Shown here one piece after another: positions 8,054-17,073 of a stretch of DNA of 64,000 nucleotides (positions are counted from its first letter, which is position 1; the number at the start of each line of letters is the position of its first letter). Under the pieces are notes generated by a model. It did not search any database. It saw only the letters and a program-made list of their open reading frames with translations, and had not been told where the DNA came from. Both the position numbers and the translations under genes were made by a program. The DNA is from Oscillospiraceae bacterium (GTDB taxonomy: Bacteria; Bacillota; Clostridia; Oscillospirales; Acutalibacteraceae). Where the stretch lies: NCBI GenBank assembly GCA_015066635.1, contig SVOA01000001.1, forward strand, positions 186,001-250,000. The letters are read 5' to 3'.

Positions 8054-8671
8054 ATGAAAAAGATTTTATTGATTTGCGTCCTTCTTATTGCGGCGACAGT
8101 ATGTATATGCGTGCTGCTTACCTCCTGCGGCGATCCGGAAATTTTCGAGTCGGTTACTGTAACGACAACGGAAAAACCCACAGAAGAGAAGGTTACTTAC
8201 AAATACAGCGACTATCAGGTTTTCGGCGCAAGGATGGGTATGGATATAGAGGAGGTCAAGGCAAGTATCGGCAGAGACTTCGCGGTTCAGGTCAACGATA
8301 CGGGAATAGTTTTCTTTATCACGGAGCAAAAGGGACTTCCTTTTACAAGAGAAACAGACAGTACGCTGATGTATTATATTTTTGACGGAAAGGCAAGACT
8401 TGCCGAGATACAGTATGCTTCCTCAACGGATAACGGCTTTGTGCTTAACAATGCGCTTGTCTTTTACGACTCTCAGTACGGACCGCACGCAGAGTACAGT
8501 CCCACAGAGGGCAAAATGAATTACATCTGGTATAAGGGCGGAGTATATATTCTTATAACTTCGCTTTCAAACGGAGAAAACGCCATGTCGTTTATCGGGG
8601 AAGATTATTTCAAGGACATAAATCCCGAGGAGGCAGAGGCGTATGCAAGGTTTCAGGGAGGACAGCAGTAA
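8054..8671 (+). CDS. Predicted lipoprotein encoded between parA and parB
   Basis: The 205-residue protein has a type II signal peptide: MKK, a hydrophobic stretch, then lipobox LLTSC with the cysteine near residue 26. A Thr/Lys/Glu-rich linker follows, then a mature domain (about 55-200) that begins YSDYQVFGARMGMDIEEVKASIG and alternates beta and helix. I do not recognise a family. It should sit on the outer face of the cytoplasmic membrane. The ribosome site is CGGAGGTG. Its stop codon overlaps the parB start (TAATG), so it is embedded in the partition operon. That is unusual, because parA and parB are normally adjacent. Confidence 0.85.
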   Translation: MKKILLICVLLIAATVCICVLLTSCGDPEIFESVTVTTTEKPTEEKVTYKYSDYQVFGARMGMDIEEVKASIGRDFAVQVNDTGIVFFITEQKGLPFTRETDSTLMYYIFDGKARLAEIQYASSTDNGFVLNNALVFYDSQYGPHAEYSPTEGKMNYIWYKGGVYILITSLSNGENAMSFIGEDYFKDINPEEAEAYARFQGGQQ

Positions 8672-9534
8672 TGGCTAATAAAAAAGGCGGACTCGGAAAG
8701 GGTATGGACGCCCTTATGTACGACAACACAATAGAAAGCTCGGTCGGAGATGCCGTAAAGCTTCCCATAGACGAAATAGAGCCCAATCACGCTCAGCCGA
8801 GAAAGAATTTCGAGCCGGACGCGCTTTCGGAGCTTTCGGTAAGTATTAAGGAACACGGAATTTTACAGCCGCTGCTTGTAAGACCGCTTGCAGACGGAGG
8901 GTACAGACTTGTCGCGGGCGAGCGCAGATACAGAGCCGCGCGTATGGCAGGGCTTACGGAGGTTCCTGTAACGGTAAGGGAAATGACGGACGAGGAGGAG
9001 AGTCTCTTTGCCCTGATAGAAAATCTGCACCGCGAGGACTTAAACGCTATTGAAGAAGCAGAGGGACTTAAAACCCTTATAGAAACCTTCGGACTTACTC
9101 AGGAGGAAGCCGCCGAAAGAGTCGGTAAGTCGAGAACGGCGGTAACAAACAGTTTAAGACTGCTTTCGCTTCCTACGGAAATCGCTGAGCTTTTAAAGGC
9201 GGAAAAAATCACAATGGGACACGCGAGGGCGTTGCTTTCGTTTGACGATGAGAAGCAGGCTCTTGAAATCGCCAATGCCGTTGCCAGAGACGGTCTTTCC
9301 GTCAGAGAGGTCGAGCGCCTTGCAAAGGGAGCAAAGAGGGGAAAGAAAAACACCGAAAAGAGAAAGGCAAAGCGCGATAAATTCTATGACGAGGTCGAAA
9401 TAGCACTTACGAATTCTCTTGCAAGGAAGGTTAAGGTTTATAATTCAAAATCGGGCGCAGGCACGCTTGAAATTGAATTCTTCTCAAAGGATGACCTTAA
9501 AAAACTTGCAAACCAGATAGACGAACTTGAATAA
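8671..9534 (+). CDS. parB: Chromosome partitioning protein ParB (Spo0J)
   Basis: This is a CTP-dependent clamp that loads at parS and recruits SMC. The 287 residues start with the typical GGLGKGMDAL, followed by the conserved NHAQPRKNF, GILQPLLVRP, VAGERRYRAARMAGL and ENLHREDLNAIEEA, an HTH (LTQEEAAERVGKSRTAVTNSLRLL) and a C-terminal dimerisation region ending near residue 287. Start ATG overlaps the previous stop by one base, with GGGAGGA upstream. The two parS-like sites at 3462 and 7173 are its probable targets. Confidence 0.95.
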   Translation: MANKKGGLGKGMDALMYDNTIESSVGDAVKLPIDEIEPNHAQPRKNFEPDALSELSVSIKEHGILQPLLVRPLADGGYRLVAGERRYRAARMAGLTEVPVTVREMTDEEESLFALIENLHREDLNAIEEAEGLKTLIETFGLTQEEAAERVGKSRTAVTNSLRLLSLPTEIAELLKAEKITMGHARALLSFDDEKQALEIANAVARDGLSVREVERLAKGAKRGKKNTEKRKAKRDKFYDEVEIALTNSLARKVKVYNSKSGAGTLEIEFFSKDDLKKLANQIDELE

Positions 9535-9552
9535 TTATTGGAGGAAATATAA

Positions 9553-10836
9553 ATGCTTGACATTAAATTTGTAAGGGAAAACCCCGAGGCAGTAAAGGAA
9601 AACATCAGAAAGAAGTTTCAGGACGAAAAATTACCTCTTGTTGATGAGGCGATAGAGCTTGACAAGTCATTCAGAGACGCCAAAAACACAGCTGACGCGC
9701 TTCGCGCAGACCGTAACCGCATAAGCAAGGAAATCGGTATGTTTATGGCGAAAAAGCAGTTTGAGGACGCAGAAAACGCAAAGGCAAAGGTCAAGGAAAT
9801 CAACGACGAGCTGATTGCGCTTGAAGCAAAGGAGGAGGAACTGTCCGCCGAGCTTAAAAAGAGGATGATGGTAATTCCTCAGATGATAGGAAGCGAAGTG
9901 CCGATAGGCAAAGACGACTCCGAAAATGTCGAGAGAGAAAAATTCGGAGAGCCCGTTGTTCCCGATTATGAAATTCCCTATCACGTTGACATTATGGAGA
10001 GCTTTGACGGTATCGACCTTGATTCCGCAAGAAAGACCAGCGGAAACGGTTTCTATTATCTCAAAGGCGATATTGCAAGACTTCACTCGGCTATTCTTTC
10101 CTATGCGAGAGACTTTATGATAGACAGGGGCTTTACCTATTATATTCCTCCGTTTATGATAAGAAGCGACGTTGTTACGGGTGTTATGAGCTTTGCCGAG
10201 ATGGAGAATATGATGTATAAAATCGAGGGCGAGGACCTCTATCTTATCGGTACGAGCGAGCACTCAATGATAGGCAAGTTTATAAACACCATTCTTTCGG
10301 AGGACGAGCTTCCGCAGTCCCTTACGAGCTATTCGCCTTGCTTCAGAAAGGAAGTCGGCGCGCACGGTATCGAGGAGAGAGGCGTTTACAGAATTCATCA
10401 GTTTGAAAAGCAGGAAATGGTTGTCGTCTGCAAGCCCGAGGACAGCGATATGTGGTATGACAGGCTGTGGAACAACACTGTTGACTTTTTCAGAAGTCTT
10501 GATATTCCCGTAAGAACTCTTGAGTGCTGTTCGGGAGACCTTGCCGATCTGAAGGTTAAGAGTCTTGACGTCGAGGCGTGGAGCCCCAGACAGCAGAAGT
10601 ACTTTGAGGTTGGCTCCTGCTCAAATCTCGGAGACGCTCAGGCGAGAAGACTCGGTATCAGAGTAAAGGGCAAGGACGGAAACTATTTTGCCCACACGCT
10701 CAACAACACGGTTGTTGCTCCCCCGAGAATGCTTATTGCCTTCCTTGAGAACAATCTCAACGAGGACGGAACCGTAAACATCCCCGAACCGCTCAGAATG
10801 TATATGGGCGGCAAGGATAAAATCGTAAAAAAATAA
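9553..10836 (+). CDS. serS: Seryl-tRNA synthetase
   Basis: This class II synthetase charges tRNA-Ser with serine. The 427 residues comprise an N-terminal antiparallel coiled-coil arm (about 25-105) that grips the tRNA long arm, then the catalytic core: motif 2 (SPCFRKEVGAHG...RVYRIHQFEKQEM region near 255-290) and motif 3 (NNTVVAPPRMLIAFLENN near 385). Start ATG follows TTGGAGGAA, 18 bases after parB. A terminator follows at 10849. Confidence 0.96.
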   Translation: MLDIKFVRENPEAVKENIRKKFQDEKLPLVDEAIELDKSFRDAKNTADALRADRNRISKEIGMFMAKKQFEDAENAKAKVKEINDELIALEAKEEELSAELKKRMMVIPQMIGSEVPIGKDDSENVEREKFGEPVVPDYEIPYHVDIMESFDGIDLDSARKTSGNGFYYLKGDIARLHSAILSYARDFMIDRGFTYYIPPFMIRSDVVTGVMSFAEMENMMYKIEGEDLYLIGTSEHSMIGKFINTILSEDELPQSLTSYSPCFRKEVGAHGIEERGVYRIHQFEKQEMVVVCKPEDSDMWYDRLWNNTVDFFRSLDIPVRTLECCSGDLADLKVKSLDVEAWSPRQQKYFEVGSCSNLGDAQARRLGIRVKGKDGNYFAHTLNNTVVAPPRMLIAFLENNLNEDGTVNIPEPLRMYMGGKDKIVKK

Positions 10837-10848
10837 TATGATTTTTTA

Positions 10849-10879
10849 AAGAAAGGCTCGTTTCGGGCCTTTCTTTTTT
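10849..10879 (+). terminator. Intrinsic terminator after serS
   Basis: AAAGAAAGGC pairs with GGCCTTTCTTT (one offset G) and six T follow. It ends the parA-to-serS unit. Confidence 0.75.
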
Positions 10880-11041
10880 GCTTTTTTGACGAAAACCGAA
10901 ACAGCAAAAAGTGAATTTCAATTCGCTGCAAAACGCTCATAACCCTTGATTTAAAGCCAAAAACAGAGGATGGCGAGATTCTCAAAAGCGCGCACGGGTA
11001 AATCTGCACAAATATTTTTATAAAAATTTAGTAAAAAACAC

Positions 11042-11070
11042 TTGACAAATGTTACAATCGGTGTTATTAT
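11042..11070 (+). promoter_or_regulatory. Consensus promoter for candidate small RNA
   Basis: TTGACA (11042-11047), a 17-base spacer and TATTAT (11065-11070). No gene starts within 180 bases, and the next gene has its own promoter at 11214-11241. Confidence 0.7.
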
Positions 11071-11073
11071 ATG

Positions 11074-11203
11074 CTCACAAAAACACGAGAGCGCATTTCG
11101 TGATAATCTCGCTCCGGCGAGTTTATATATAGAGTTTAACTTTTTCATATACAATCCTAACCCCTTTTTTGTGAGAAAAGCCGTATGCAGATACGGTTTT
11201 TTT
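11074..11203 (+). ncRNA. Candidate structured small RNA, about 125-130 nt
   Basis: This segment is framed by a consensus promoter and an intrinsic terminator and has no convincing reading frame. CTCACAAAAA (11074-11083) can pair with TTTTTGTGAG (11166-11175) to close a domain holding two hairpins: CACGA/TCGTG (11084-11102) and CTCGC-TCCG-GCGAG (11108-11121). The unpaired right part is C/U-rich. A terminator hairpin CCGTAT-GCAG-ATACGG (11181-11196) with seven U ends it. I do not recognise an Rfam family; it does not look like SRP RNA, 6S RNA or tmRNA. It could instead be a leader for the downstream gene, but that gene has a separate promoter. Confidence 0.5.
11181..11203 (+). terminator. Terminator of candidate small RNA
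   Basis: CCGTAT (11181-11186), loop GCAG, ATACGG (11191-11196), then seven T. Confidence 0.7.
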
Positions 11204-11213
11204 CATTTTTATT

Positions 11214-11241
11214 TTGAAGTTTCGGCAAGGTGTGATATAAT
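11214..11241 (+). promoter_or_regulatory. Promoter for HAD phosphatase gene
   Basis: TTGAAG (11214-11219), a 16-base spacer and TATAAT (11236-11241) with a TGA extended -10. The predicted transcript starts only about 13 bases before the ATG. Confidence 0.65.
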
Positions 11242-11260
11242 ATGCGCGGAGAATTATACT

Positions 11261-11950
11261 ATGATTAAGGATATTTTATTTGACCTGGACGATACTATAC
11301 TTGATTTTACCCGCGCGGAGCGCAGGGCGCTTACCTCTGCTCTTTTGTTTTTCGGTATTGAACCTTCGGACAGTACGGTTGACCTTTATCATGAAATCAA
11401 TGCGGGACAGTGGCGCAAGCTTGAAAAGGGACTTCTGACACGGGACGAAGTTAAGACCTCGAGATATGAAATACTGTTTGAAAAAATCGGAGTAAAAAAC
11501 GTTTTTCCCGCCGAGATGACCGCAAAATACGAAAGCGGACTTGTTGAGGAGATTTTCTTTGTTGACGGTGCGCTCGGACTTCTTGACGCGCTTTACGGGA
11601 AATACCGTCTGTTTCTCGTTTCAAACGGCGCCAAAAAGGCGCAGACGGCGAGAATAGAAAAAGCGGGGATAGGGAAGTTTTTTGACGGGATATTCATTTC
11701 CGAGGAAATGGGAGCCGATAAGCCGTCAAAGGAATTCTTTGACAGGGCGTTTTCGTCGGTAAAAGATTTTTCCGTGCAAAATGCGGTAATTGTCGGGGAC
11801 ACCCTGACCTCCGATATTAAGGGCGGACAGAATTTCGGCATTAAAACGGTATGGTTTAACAGAAACGGGATAAAAAACGGAACGGATATTATTCCCGATT
11901 ATGAGATAACGAGTATTTCCGGACTTAAAACGGTTCTTAAAGACATTTAA
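11261..11950 (+). CDS. HAD-superfamily phosphatase (YjjG-like nucleotidase subfamily)
   Basis: The 229-residue protein is a Rossmannoid HAD hydrolase with motif [11 protein letters not shown] (Asp 8 and Asp 10), motif [11 protein letters not shown], a conserved lysine in [10 protein letters not shown] and motif [15 protein letters not shown] helical cap lies between residues 15 and 95. YjjG/YfnB-type members remove phosphate from nucleoside monophosphates, including damaged pyrimidines; the substrate here is unproven. A longer in-frame extension exists upstream but would start inside the small-RNA promoter, and the promoter TATAAT at 11236 lies inside it, so ATG 11261 (GGAG upstream) is chosen. 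copA follows 23 bases later. Confidence 0.85.
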   Translation: MIKDILFDLDDTILDFTRAERRALTSALLFFGIEPSDSTVDLYHEINAGQWRKLEKGLLTRDEVKTSRYEILFEKIGVKNVFPAEMTAKYESGLVEEIFFVDGALGLLDALYGKYRLFLVSNGAKKAQTARIEKAGIGKFFDGIFISEEMGADKPSKEFFDRAFSSVKDFSVQNAVIVGDTLTSDIKGGQNFGIKTVWFNRNGIKNGTDIIPDYEITSISGLKTVLKDI

Positions 11951-11973
11951 AACGGCGAAAGGCAGGCGAAACG

Positions 11974-14202
11974 ATGGTACAGAAATATAGAATAACGGGT
12001 ATGTCCTGCTCTGCCTGCTCTGCGGCGGTTGAGAAGGCAGTCGGAAAGTGTGAGGGCGTAAAGGACGTGCGCGTAAATCTGCTTGCGAATAATATGCTGT
12101 GCGAGTTTGACGAAACGCTTACCGATGACAGCAAAATAATCAAGGCTGTTGAGGACGCAGGCTACGGCGCGGGAGTTTTCAGCTATTCGGATACGCTTCC
12201 CGCGGAGGAGGAGAAGTACACACCCATAAGGACAAGGCTTATTCTGTCGGTCGTTTTCCTTCTTTTACTGATGTATGTGTCAATGGGACATATGGCGGGA
12301 CTTCCCCTGCCGCACATTATGACGCCTCACGGCAACGCGCTTGTATTCTGCCTTACACAGCTTTTTCTTGCGCTTCCCGTAATATATTTAAACAGAAAGT
12401 TTTACTATTCGGGCTTCGGTACGCTTTTTAAAAGGCATCCGAATATGGATTCGCTTGTTGCGCTCGGCTCTGCCGCTTCGCTTGTTTACGGAATTGTATC
12501 GACCGTTATAATTGCAGTTTCTATGAAAAAGGGAGATATGCAGACGGTTTTGGAATATGCATCGAATCTTTATTTTGAAGGCTCGGCAATGATACTTACT
12601 CTCGTTACCGTCGGAAAATTCCTTGAGGACCGTTCAAAGAAAAAAACGGGCTCGGCGCTGGCGAAGTTAATTGACCTGTCGCCCGAAACGGCAACGGTTA
12701 TAAGAGACGGCAAAGAAACCGTTATTTCCGCACAGGATATAGTAAAAGGCGATATTATAGTTGTCCGTCCGGGCGAAAGGATCTGCGTTGACGGAGAAGT
12801 TACCGAAGGCAGTTCGTCCGTCGATGAGTCTGCGATAACGGGTGAGAGTATGCCCGTGTCAAAAACGGTCGGAGACAGCGTGATTTCGGCAGGCATAAAC
12901 CTCAACGGCTCGTTTAAGATGAGAGCCGAGAAGGTAGGTTATGAAACAACGCTTTCAAAAATTATCGACCTTGTTGAAAGCGCAGGCGCGTCAAAGGCGC
13001 CTGTTTCAAAGACAGCCGATAAAATTGCGGCGGTGTTTGTGCCCGTTGTTATGTGCATTTCTCTGCTTACGGCAGTAATATGGCTGATTTTCAGCAGGGA
13101 TGTTTCGCTTGCCTTTCGCTGTGCGGTCAGCGTGCTTGTTATTTCCTGTCCGTGCGCGCTCGGACTTGCAACCCCCGTTGCCGTAACTGTCGCGGTCGGC
13201 AGATGCGCGGGCAAAGGAATTATGATAAAATCGGCGGAGGCAATAGAGAATTTAAGTTCCTGCAATACGGTTGTGCTCGATAAGACGGGAACAGTAACAA
13301 AGGGCAGACCCGAGGTCGTGTCAGCAAAATACTTCTCCGATAAAGAAGAAAAAATCAGAAGCATAGCGCTTTCTCTTGAAAAGAACAGCGAGCATCCCGT
13401 TGCCGACGCGGTTGTCAGATACTGTGAGGGCGCAGAGGAAATAAAAGCCGAAAACTTTGTTTCCGAGTCCGGCAAGGGTATAAGCGCCTCGGCAGACGGC
13501 GAAAGATATTATGCGGGAACAGAGAAATATGCCGTTTCGCTCGGTATTGATATGACGCCTTACAGAGAATACATAAATTCTTTGAGCGCAGACGGGCAAA
13601 CTCTCGCATTTTTCTTTAAAGAGGGAAGTTTGCTTGCCGTTTTCGGAGTAAAGGACGAAATAAAAGAGACAAGTAAGCAAGCCGTAGAGAAGTTCAAAAC
13701 GGAAGGGCTGGAAACGGTTATGCTCACGGGCGACAACGAGGGCGCGGCGTCGGAAATCGCGCGCAAGGCAGGTGTTGACAGCTACGAGGCAAACGTAATG
13801 CCCGAGGATAAATACTTAAAGGTTGAGCAGCTCAGAAATGACGGCAGAAAGGTCGCGATGATAGGCGACGGCATAAACGATTCTCCCGCACTCGCAAAGG
13901 CAGACGTCGGCATATCTGTCGGAAACGGTACGGATATCGCCATAGATTCCGCAGATATAGTGCTGATGAAAAACGACCTGCTGTCTGCGGCTGACGCGGT
14001 GTCATATTCAAAAAAGACAATGCTCAATATAAAGGAAAACCTTTTCTGGGCGTTCATTTACAACGTAATCTGTATTCCCGTTGCCGCGGGAGCGCTGTAT
14101 CCTGCTTTCGGAATTCTTCTGAATCCGATGATAGCTGCGGGAGCTATGAGCTTATCCTCGCTGTTTGTGGTTACAAACGCGTTAAGACTTTACAAAAAAT
14201 AA
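11974..14202 (+). CDS. copA: Copper-exporting P1B-type ATPase CopA
   Basis: This pump drives Cu(I) out of the cytoplasm with ATP. The 742 residues comprise one N-terminal HMA domain with the Cu(I) motif GMSCSACS (residues 9-16), eight predicted membrane helices, the actuator TGES (near 288), the membrane CPC motif ([11 protein letters not shown] near 391), the phosphorylation site DKTGT (near 435), an HP locus (SEHPVADAV) and GDGIND (near 630). Most CopA proteins have one or two HMA domains; this has one. The chaperone gene copZ follows 17 bases later. No csoR or copY regulator is visible in the window. Confidence 0.95.
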   Translation: MVQKYRITGMSCSACSAAVEKAVGKCEGVKDVRVNLLANNMLCEFDETLTDDSKIIKAVEDAGYGAGVFSYSDTLPAEEEKYTPIRTRLILSVVFLLLLMYVSMGHMAGLPLPHIMTPHGNALVFCLTQLFLALPVIYLNRKFYYSGFGTLFKRHPNMDSLVALGSAASLVYGIVSTVIIAVSMKKGDMQTVLEYASNLYFEGSAMILTLVTVGKFLEDRSKKKTGSALAKLIDLSPETATVIRDGKETVISAQDIVKGDIIVVRPGERICVDGEVTEGSSSVDESAITGESMPVSKTVGDSVISAGINLNGSFKMRAEKVGYETTLSKIIDLVESAGASKAPVSKTADKIAAVFVPVVMCISLLTAVIWLIFSRDVSLAFRCAVSVLVISCPCALGLATPVAVTVAVGRCAGKGIMIKSAEAIENLSSCNTVVLDKTGTVTKGRPEVVSAKYFSDKEEKIRSIALSLEKNSEHPVADAVVRYCEGAEEIKAENFVSESGKGISASADGERYYAGTEKYAVSLGIDMTPYREYINSLSADGQTLAFFFKEGSLLAVFGVKDEIKETSKQAVEKFKTEGLETVMLTGDNEGAASEIARKAGVDSYEANVMPEDKYLKVEQLRNDGRKVAMIGDGINDSPALAKADVGISVGNGTDIAIDSADIVLMKNDLLSAADAVSYSKKTMLNIKENLFWAFIYNVICIPVAAGALYPAFGILLNPMIAAGAMSLSSLFVVTNALRLYKK

Positions 14203-14219
14203 TTAAAAGGAGGAAATAT

Positions 14220-14429
14220 ATGAAAACAGAGGTTAAAATCGAAGGTATGCACTGCGAGCACTGTGTTGCCAAGGCAGAGAAGGCACTGCTCGGCGCAGGT
14301 CCCGTAAAGAAGGTAAGAACAAGTCTAAAAAAGGGTAAGGCAACCCTTTACAGCGACGTTCCTCTGGACGCGGAGGCAATAAAAAAGGGTATCGCAGAGG
14401 CGGGCTTTACCGTAACTTCAATAGAGTAA
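14220..14429 (+). CDS. copZ: Copper chaperone CopZ (HMA domain)
   Basis: The 69-residue single HMA domain has the metal motif GMHCEHC (residues 9-15). The histidine inside CxHC-type motifs is common in CopZ. It carries Cu(I) to CopA and sits in an operon with it. The ribosome site AGGAGG precedes the ATG. A strong terminator follows at once. Confidence 0.92.
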   Translation: MKTEVKIEGMHCEHCVAKAEKALLGAGPVKKVRTSLKKGKATLYSDVPLDAEAIKKGIAEAGFTVTSIE

Positions 14430-14459
14430 AAAACAGGCGTCGCAGACGCCTGTTTTTTT
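14428..14459 (+). terminator. Intrinsic terminator after copZ
   Basis: AAAAACAGGCGTC pairs with GACGCCTGTTTTTTT around GCA. A textbook structure. Confidence 0.9.
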
Positions 14460-14469
14460 AATTATTCTG

Positions 14470-14498
14470 TTTATTTATATATTAAACTGTGATATAAT
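14470..14498 (+). promoter_or_regulatory. Promoter for GH13 amylase
   Basis: Extended -10 TGATATAAT (TATAAT at 14493-14498) with a poor -35. The sequence TGTGATATAAT is the same as the -10 region of the HAD gene. Confidence 0.6.
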
Positions 14499-14528
14499 TA
14501 TATAAATACGGTTTTTAAGAGGGCAAAA

Positions 14529-16406
14529 ATGAGTATTATTCCCTACAACTCAAGAGACACATTTTATAAAAGCCTTTTCGGAGCGGTAAAAAACGACACG
14601 CCCGTAAGGTTTAAAATCGTTATGCCGCGTTCGTTTATGTGCAACGGAGCTTTTCTGTGCGTAAGGCGCGACGACGAGGAAGATTTTACCCGTTACGGTA
14701 TGTACTGGGCGGGGATGTTTTCTGAGGACAGCGAGGTATGGGACGTTGAAATCAGTCTTGAAAAGACGGGGCTTTACTGGTATCACTTTGACCTCTCGTC
14801 TCCCTGGGGCGACAGCGCCCTCTACAATGACGGCAACGGTATAGGCAGATTTCTGTCGGCTGATACCGAGAGGACGGAGTGGCAGTTAACCGTATATCAG
14901 AAAAACTTTAAAACACCCGATTGGCTTAAAGGCGGAGTTATTTATCAGATTTTTCCCGACAGATTTTATAACTCGGGCTCAAAAAAGAAAAGGGTTCCGT
15001 CAGACAGAATTATCAGGGACGATGTTCACGCGCTTCCCTACTGGAGGCCCAACGAAGACGGCAAGGTGCTCAATAACGATTATTTCGGCGGAGACCTCAA
15101 GGGAATTGAAAAGAAACTGCCTTATCTTCAGGACCTCGGAATAACCTGCATTTATCTTAATCCTATTTTTGAGGCGCATTCAAATCACAGATACAATACT
15201 GCCGATTATATGAAAACAGACCCTCTGCTCGGCACGGAAGAAGATTTTGTAAATCTTTGCAAAGCCGCGCATAAAAAGGGAATCAGAATTATTCTTGACG
15301 GAGTATTTTCACATACGGGCGACGACAGTATTTACTTTAACAAATACCGCCGTTACGGCGACGGGGGAGCGTATAACACTAAAAAATCTCCCTACTACAA
15401 GTGGTATGATTTCTTTAAATATCCCGACGAGTACAGAAGCTGGTGGGGCTTTGAAACCCTGCCCGAGGTAAATGAAGAAAGCAAGGAATATACGGAATTT
15501 ATTACAGGTAAAAACGGAGTTATAGAAAAATGGCTTACGCTCGGTGCGGACGGCTGGAGACTGGACGTTGCCGATGAACTTCCCGACAGCTTTATAGATG
15601 CCGTCAGACGCGCCGTAAAGCGCGTCAAACCCGACGCTCTGCTTCTCGGCGAGGTCTGGGAGGACGCGACTACAAAATTCTCTTACGGGCAGAGGAGGAA
15701 CTTCCTGCTCGGCAGACAGTTTGACAGCATAATGAATTATCCCTTTGCCAACGCCGTGCTTGAATTCGCAAGATACGGAGAGGCGGAGAAATTTTCGCGC
15801 AGCATTATGGAAATAGTCGAGAACTATCCTGCCGAGGCGCTGAACGTTATGATGAACCACATAGGTACGCACGACACGCAGAGGGCGATAACGAGTCTTG
15901 TCGGAGAGAATTCCGAAAATCACGGCAGACTCTGGCAGGAGAAACATCATAACCTGCCAAAGAATAAAAAAATAAAAGGCATACGACTTTTAAAGCTTGC
16001 CTCGTCGATTCAGTTTATGCTCCCCGGAGTGCCTTCGGTCTATTACGGGGACGAAATCGGTATGCAGGGCTATAAGGACCCGTTTAACCGCTGTTACTTT
16101 GACTGGGATAATCAGGACGCCGAGCTTTCCGAGCACTATAAAAAGCTCTGTAAAATACGCAGAGAAAACAGCTGCCTTAAGGACGGAAGAATTTTCTTTG
16201 TTTCCTCAATGTTGGGCTGTACCGCCTTCAGGAGAACGGACGGACATAATTCGCTTCTGATTATTGCAAACAGAAACGAGGAGGATATTGTATATAATCT
16301 GCCCGCCGAGTGGCAATACGCCGAGAATCTTATGACCTCGGACGGGGTTACCGACAGCGTAACAGTCAAAAAAACCTCGGCGGTAATACTCAGGAAGACT
16401 ATTTGA
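14529..16406 (+). CDS. GH13 alpha-glucosidase/neopullulanase-type amylase, cytoplasmic
   Basis: The 625-residue enzyme is a GH13 (alpha-amylase family) glycosidase with no signal peptide, so it should act inside the cell on maltodextrins or cyclodextrins. An N-terminal beta domain (about 1-130) precedes the barrel. Conserved regions visible are DGVFSHTGDD (region I), GWRLDVADE with nucleophile Asp near 345, LLGEVWED with acid/base Glu near 374, and IGTHDTQRA with the third Asp near 447. The segment GVIYQIFPDRFYNS is typical of neopullulanase/cyclomaltodextrinase types. No sugar transporter or regulator is adjacent. Its 3' end converges on and overlaps the small minus-strand gene by eight bases. 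Confidence 0.9.
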   Translation: MSIIPYNSRDTFYKSLFGAVKNDTPVRFKIVMPRSFMCNGAFLCVRRDDEEDFTRYGMYWAGMFSEDSEVWDVEISLEKTGLYWYHFDLSSPWGDSALYNDGNGIGRFLSADTERTEWQLTVYQKNFKTPDWLKGGVIYQIFPDRFYNSGSKKKRVPSDRIIRDDVHALPYWRPNEDGKVLNNDYFGGDLKGIEKKLPYLQDLGITCIYLNPIFEAHSNHRYNTADYMKTDPLLGTEEDFVNLCKAAHKKGIRIILDGVFSHTGDDSIYFNKYRRYGDGGAYNTKKSPYYKWYDFFKYPDEYRSWWGFETLPEVNEESKEYTEFITGKNGVIEKWLTLGADGWRLDVADELPDSFIDAVRRAVKRVKPDALLLGEVWEDATTKFSYGQRRNFLLGRQFDSIMNYPFANAVLEFARYGEAEKFSRSIMEIVENYPAEALNVMMNHIGTHDTQRAITSLVGENSENHGRLWQEKHHNLPKNKKIKGIRLLKLASSIQFMLPGVPSVYYGDEIGMQGYKDPFNRCYFDWDNQDAELSEHYKKLCKIRRENSCLKDGRIFFVSSMLGCTAFRRTDGHNSLLIIANRNEEDIVYNLPAEWQYAENLMTSDGVTDSVTVKKTSAVILRKTI

Positions 16407-16656
16407 ATATAAGCACTGCAAACGCGCCGAGCACGGCGGCGAGCAGGAGGGACATCGCGCCCTTTATAACGGAGGCTTTATCCGCTTTTTTGCAGGACGG
16501 GATACAGACGTTTGAAAAAGATTTGCATAGCTCATCTCTGAGTTTTTTCTCGCCGAGAGTGGCATATTCGGGCTTTACAAAGAGTATGGCTCTCTCAAAG
16601 TATTCGCTGCCCGTGTCATGAATTTCAATAACCTGTTTATTGATACCTTTTATCAT
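16399..16656 (-). CDS. Small predicted tail-anchored membrane protein
   Basis: An 85-residue protein of unknown function. Residues 1-65 form a mixed, probably alpha/beta soluble part with three cysteines (SNVCIPSC, LCK); residues 66-84 are a hydrophobic helix (ALLLAAVLGAFAVLIF type) that ends at the C-terminus, so it is probably tail-anchored. It is supported by a strong ribosome site (CGGAGG, then CAGCC, then ATG) and by tail-to-tail placement with the amylase. I do not recognise a family. Confidence 0.7.
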   Translation of the reverse strand: MIKGINKQVIEIHDTGSEYFERAILFVKPEYATLGEKKLRDELCKSFSNVCIPSCKKADKASVIKGAMSLLLAAVLGAFAVLIFK

Positions 16657-17073
16657 GGCTGCCTCCGATTATTTTCTTTTTGGTTAGTATTGTCGGCAGA
16701 CAGAAAAATATACGCCTCGTTTTTACCGGTTTTGTCTATTTTTTTGCAGGCTTTTGTGCATGATTTTTTGTCAATATGGAAAATTTAACAAAATATTTAT
16801 TCTCAAAAAATATACGCACAGTATAATTCACTTTAGTTCAAAAATGTTCAAAACCCTGTTCAAAATGATTAAAAGTAAGCTCAAAAACGGCTGAAATTAC
16901 CAATTTCGAGCAAATTTTTAAAAATGCTAATAACTTTTTTGAAAGTTTTAAACTTTTACATTTAGTTATACAAACTTTACCTTTTATACTTTTTGTAGTA
17001 ATTTTTTAAGTATGCAAAGAAAAATTATTTGTGCAAATTTACCCGTGTAAATTCTGCACGTCGGAGACAGGAT
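16657..17073. other. AT-rich intergenic region with phased TTCAAAA repeats
   Basis: This gap of about 415 bases lies between divergent genes and has no credible reading frame. GTTCAAAA occurs at 16836, 16846 and 16858, and GCTCAAAA at 16879, giving steps of 10, 12 and 21 bases, close to one helical turn. A TATAAT at 16822-16827 could serve the downstream glycosylase gene, but its -35 is poor. Nothing else is identifiable. Confidence 0.4.

Noticed and set aside
9667..10263. 198-codon open frame on the minus strand inside serS
   Set aside because: It lies wholly antisense to a conserved synthetase gene, has no ribosome site and a low-complexity His/Lys-rich product; a shadow frame of codon bias.
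11042..11260. N-terminal extension of the HAD phosphatase
   Set aside because: The frame is open, but it contains two promoters and a terminator, and the family fold starts exactly at the chosen ATG 11261.
15309..15950. 213-codon minus-strand frame inside the amylase gene
   Set aside because: Antisense to the conserved GH13 catalytic core, without a promoter or ribosome site.
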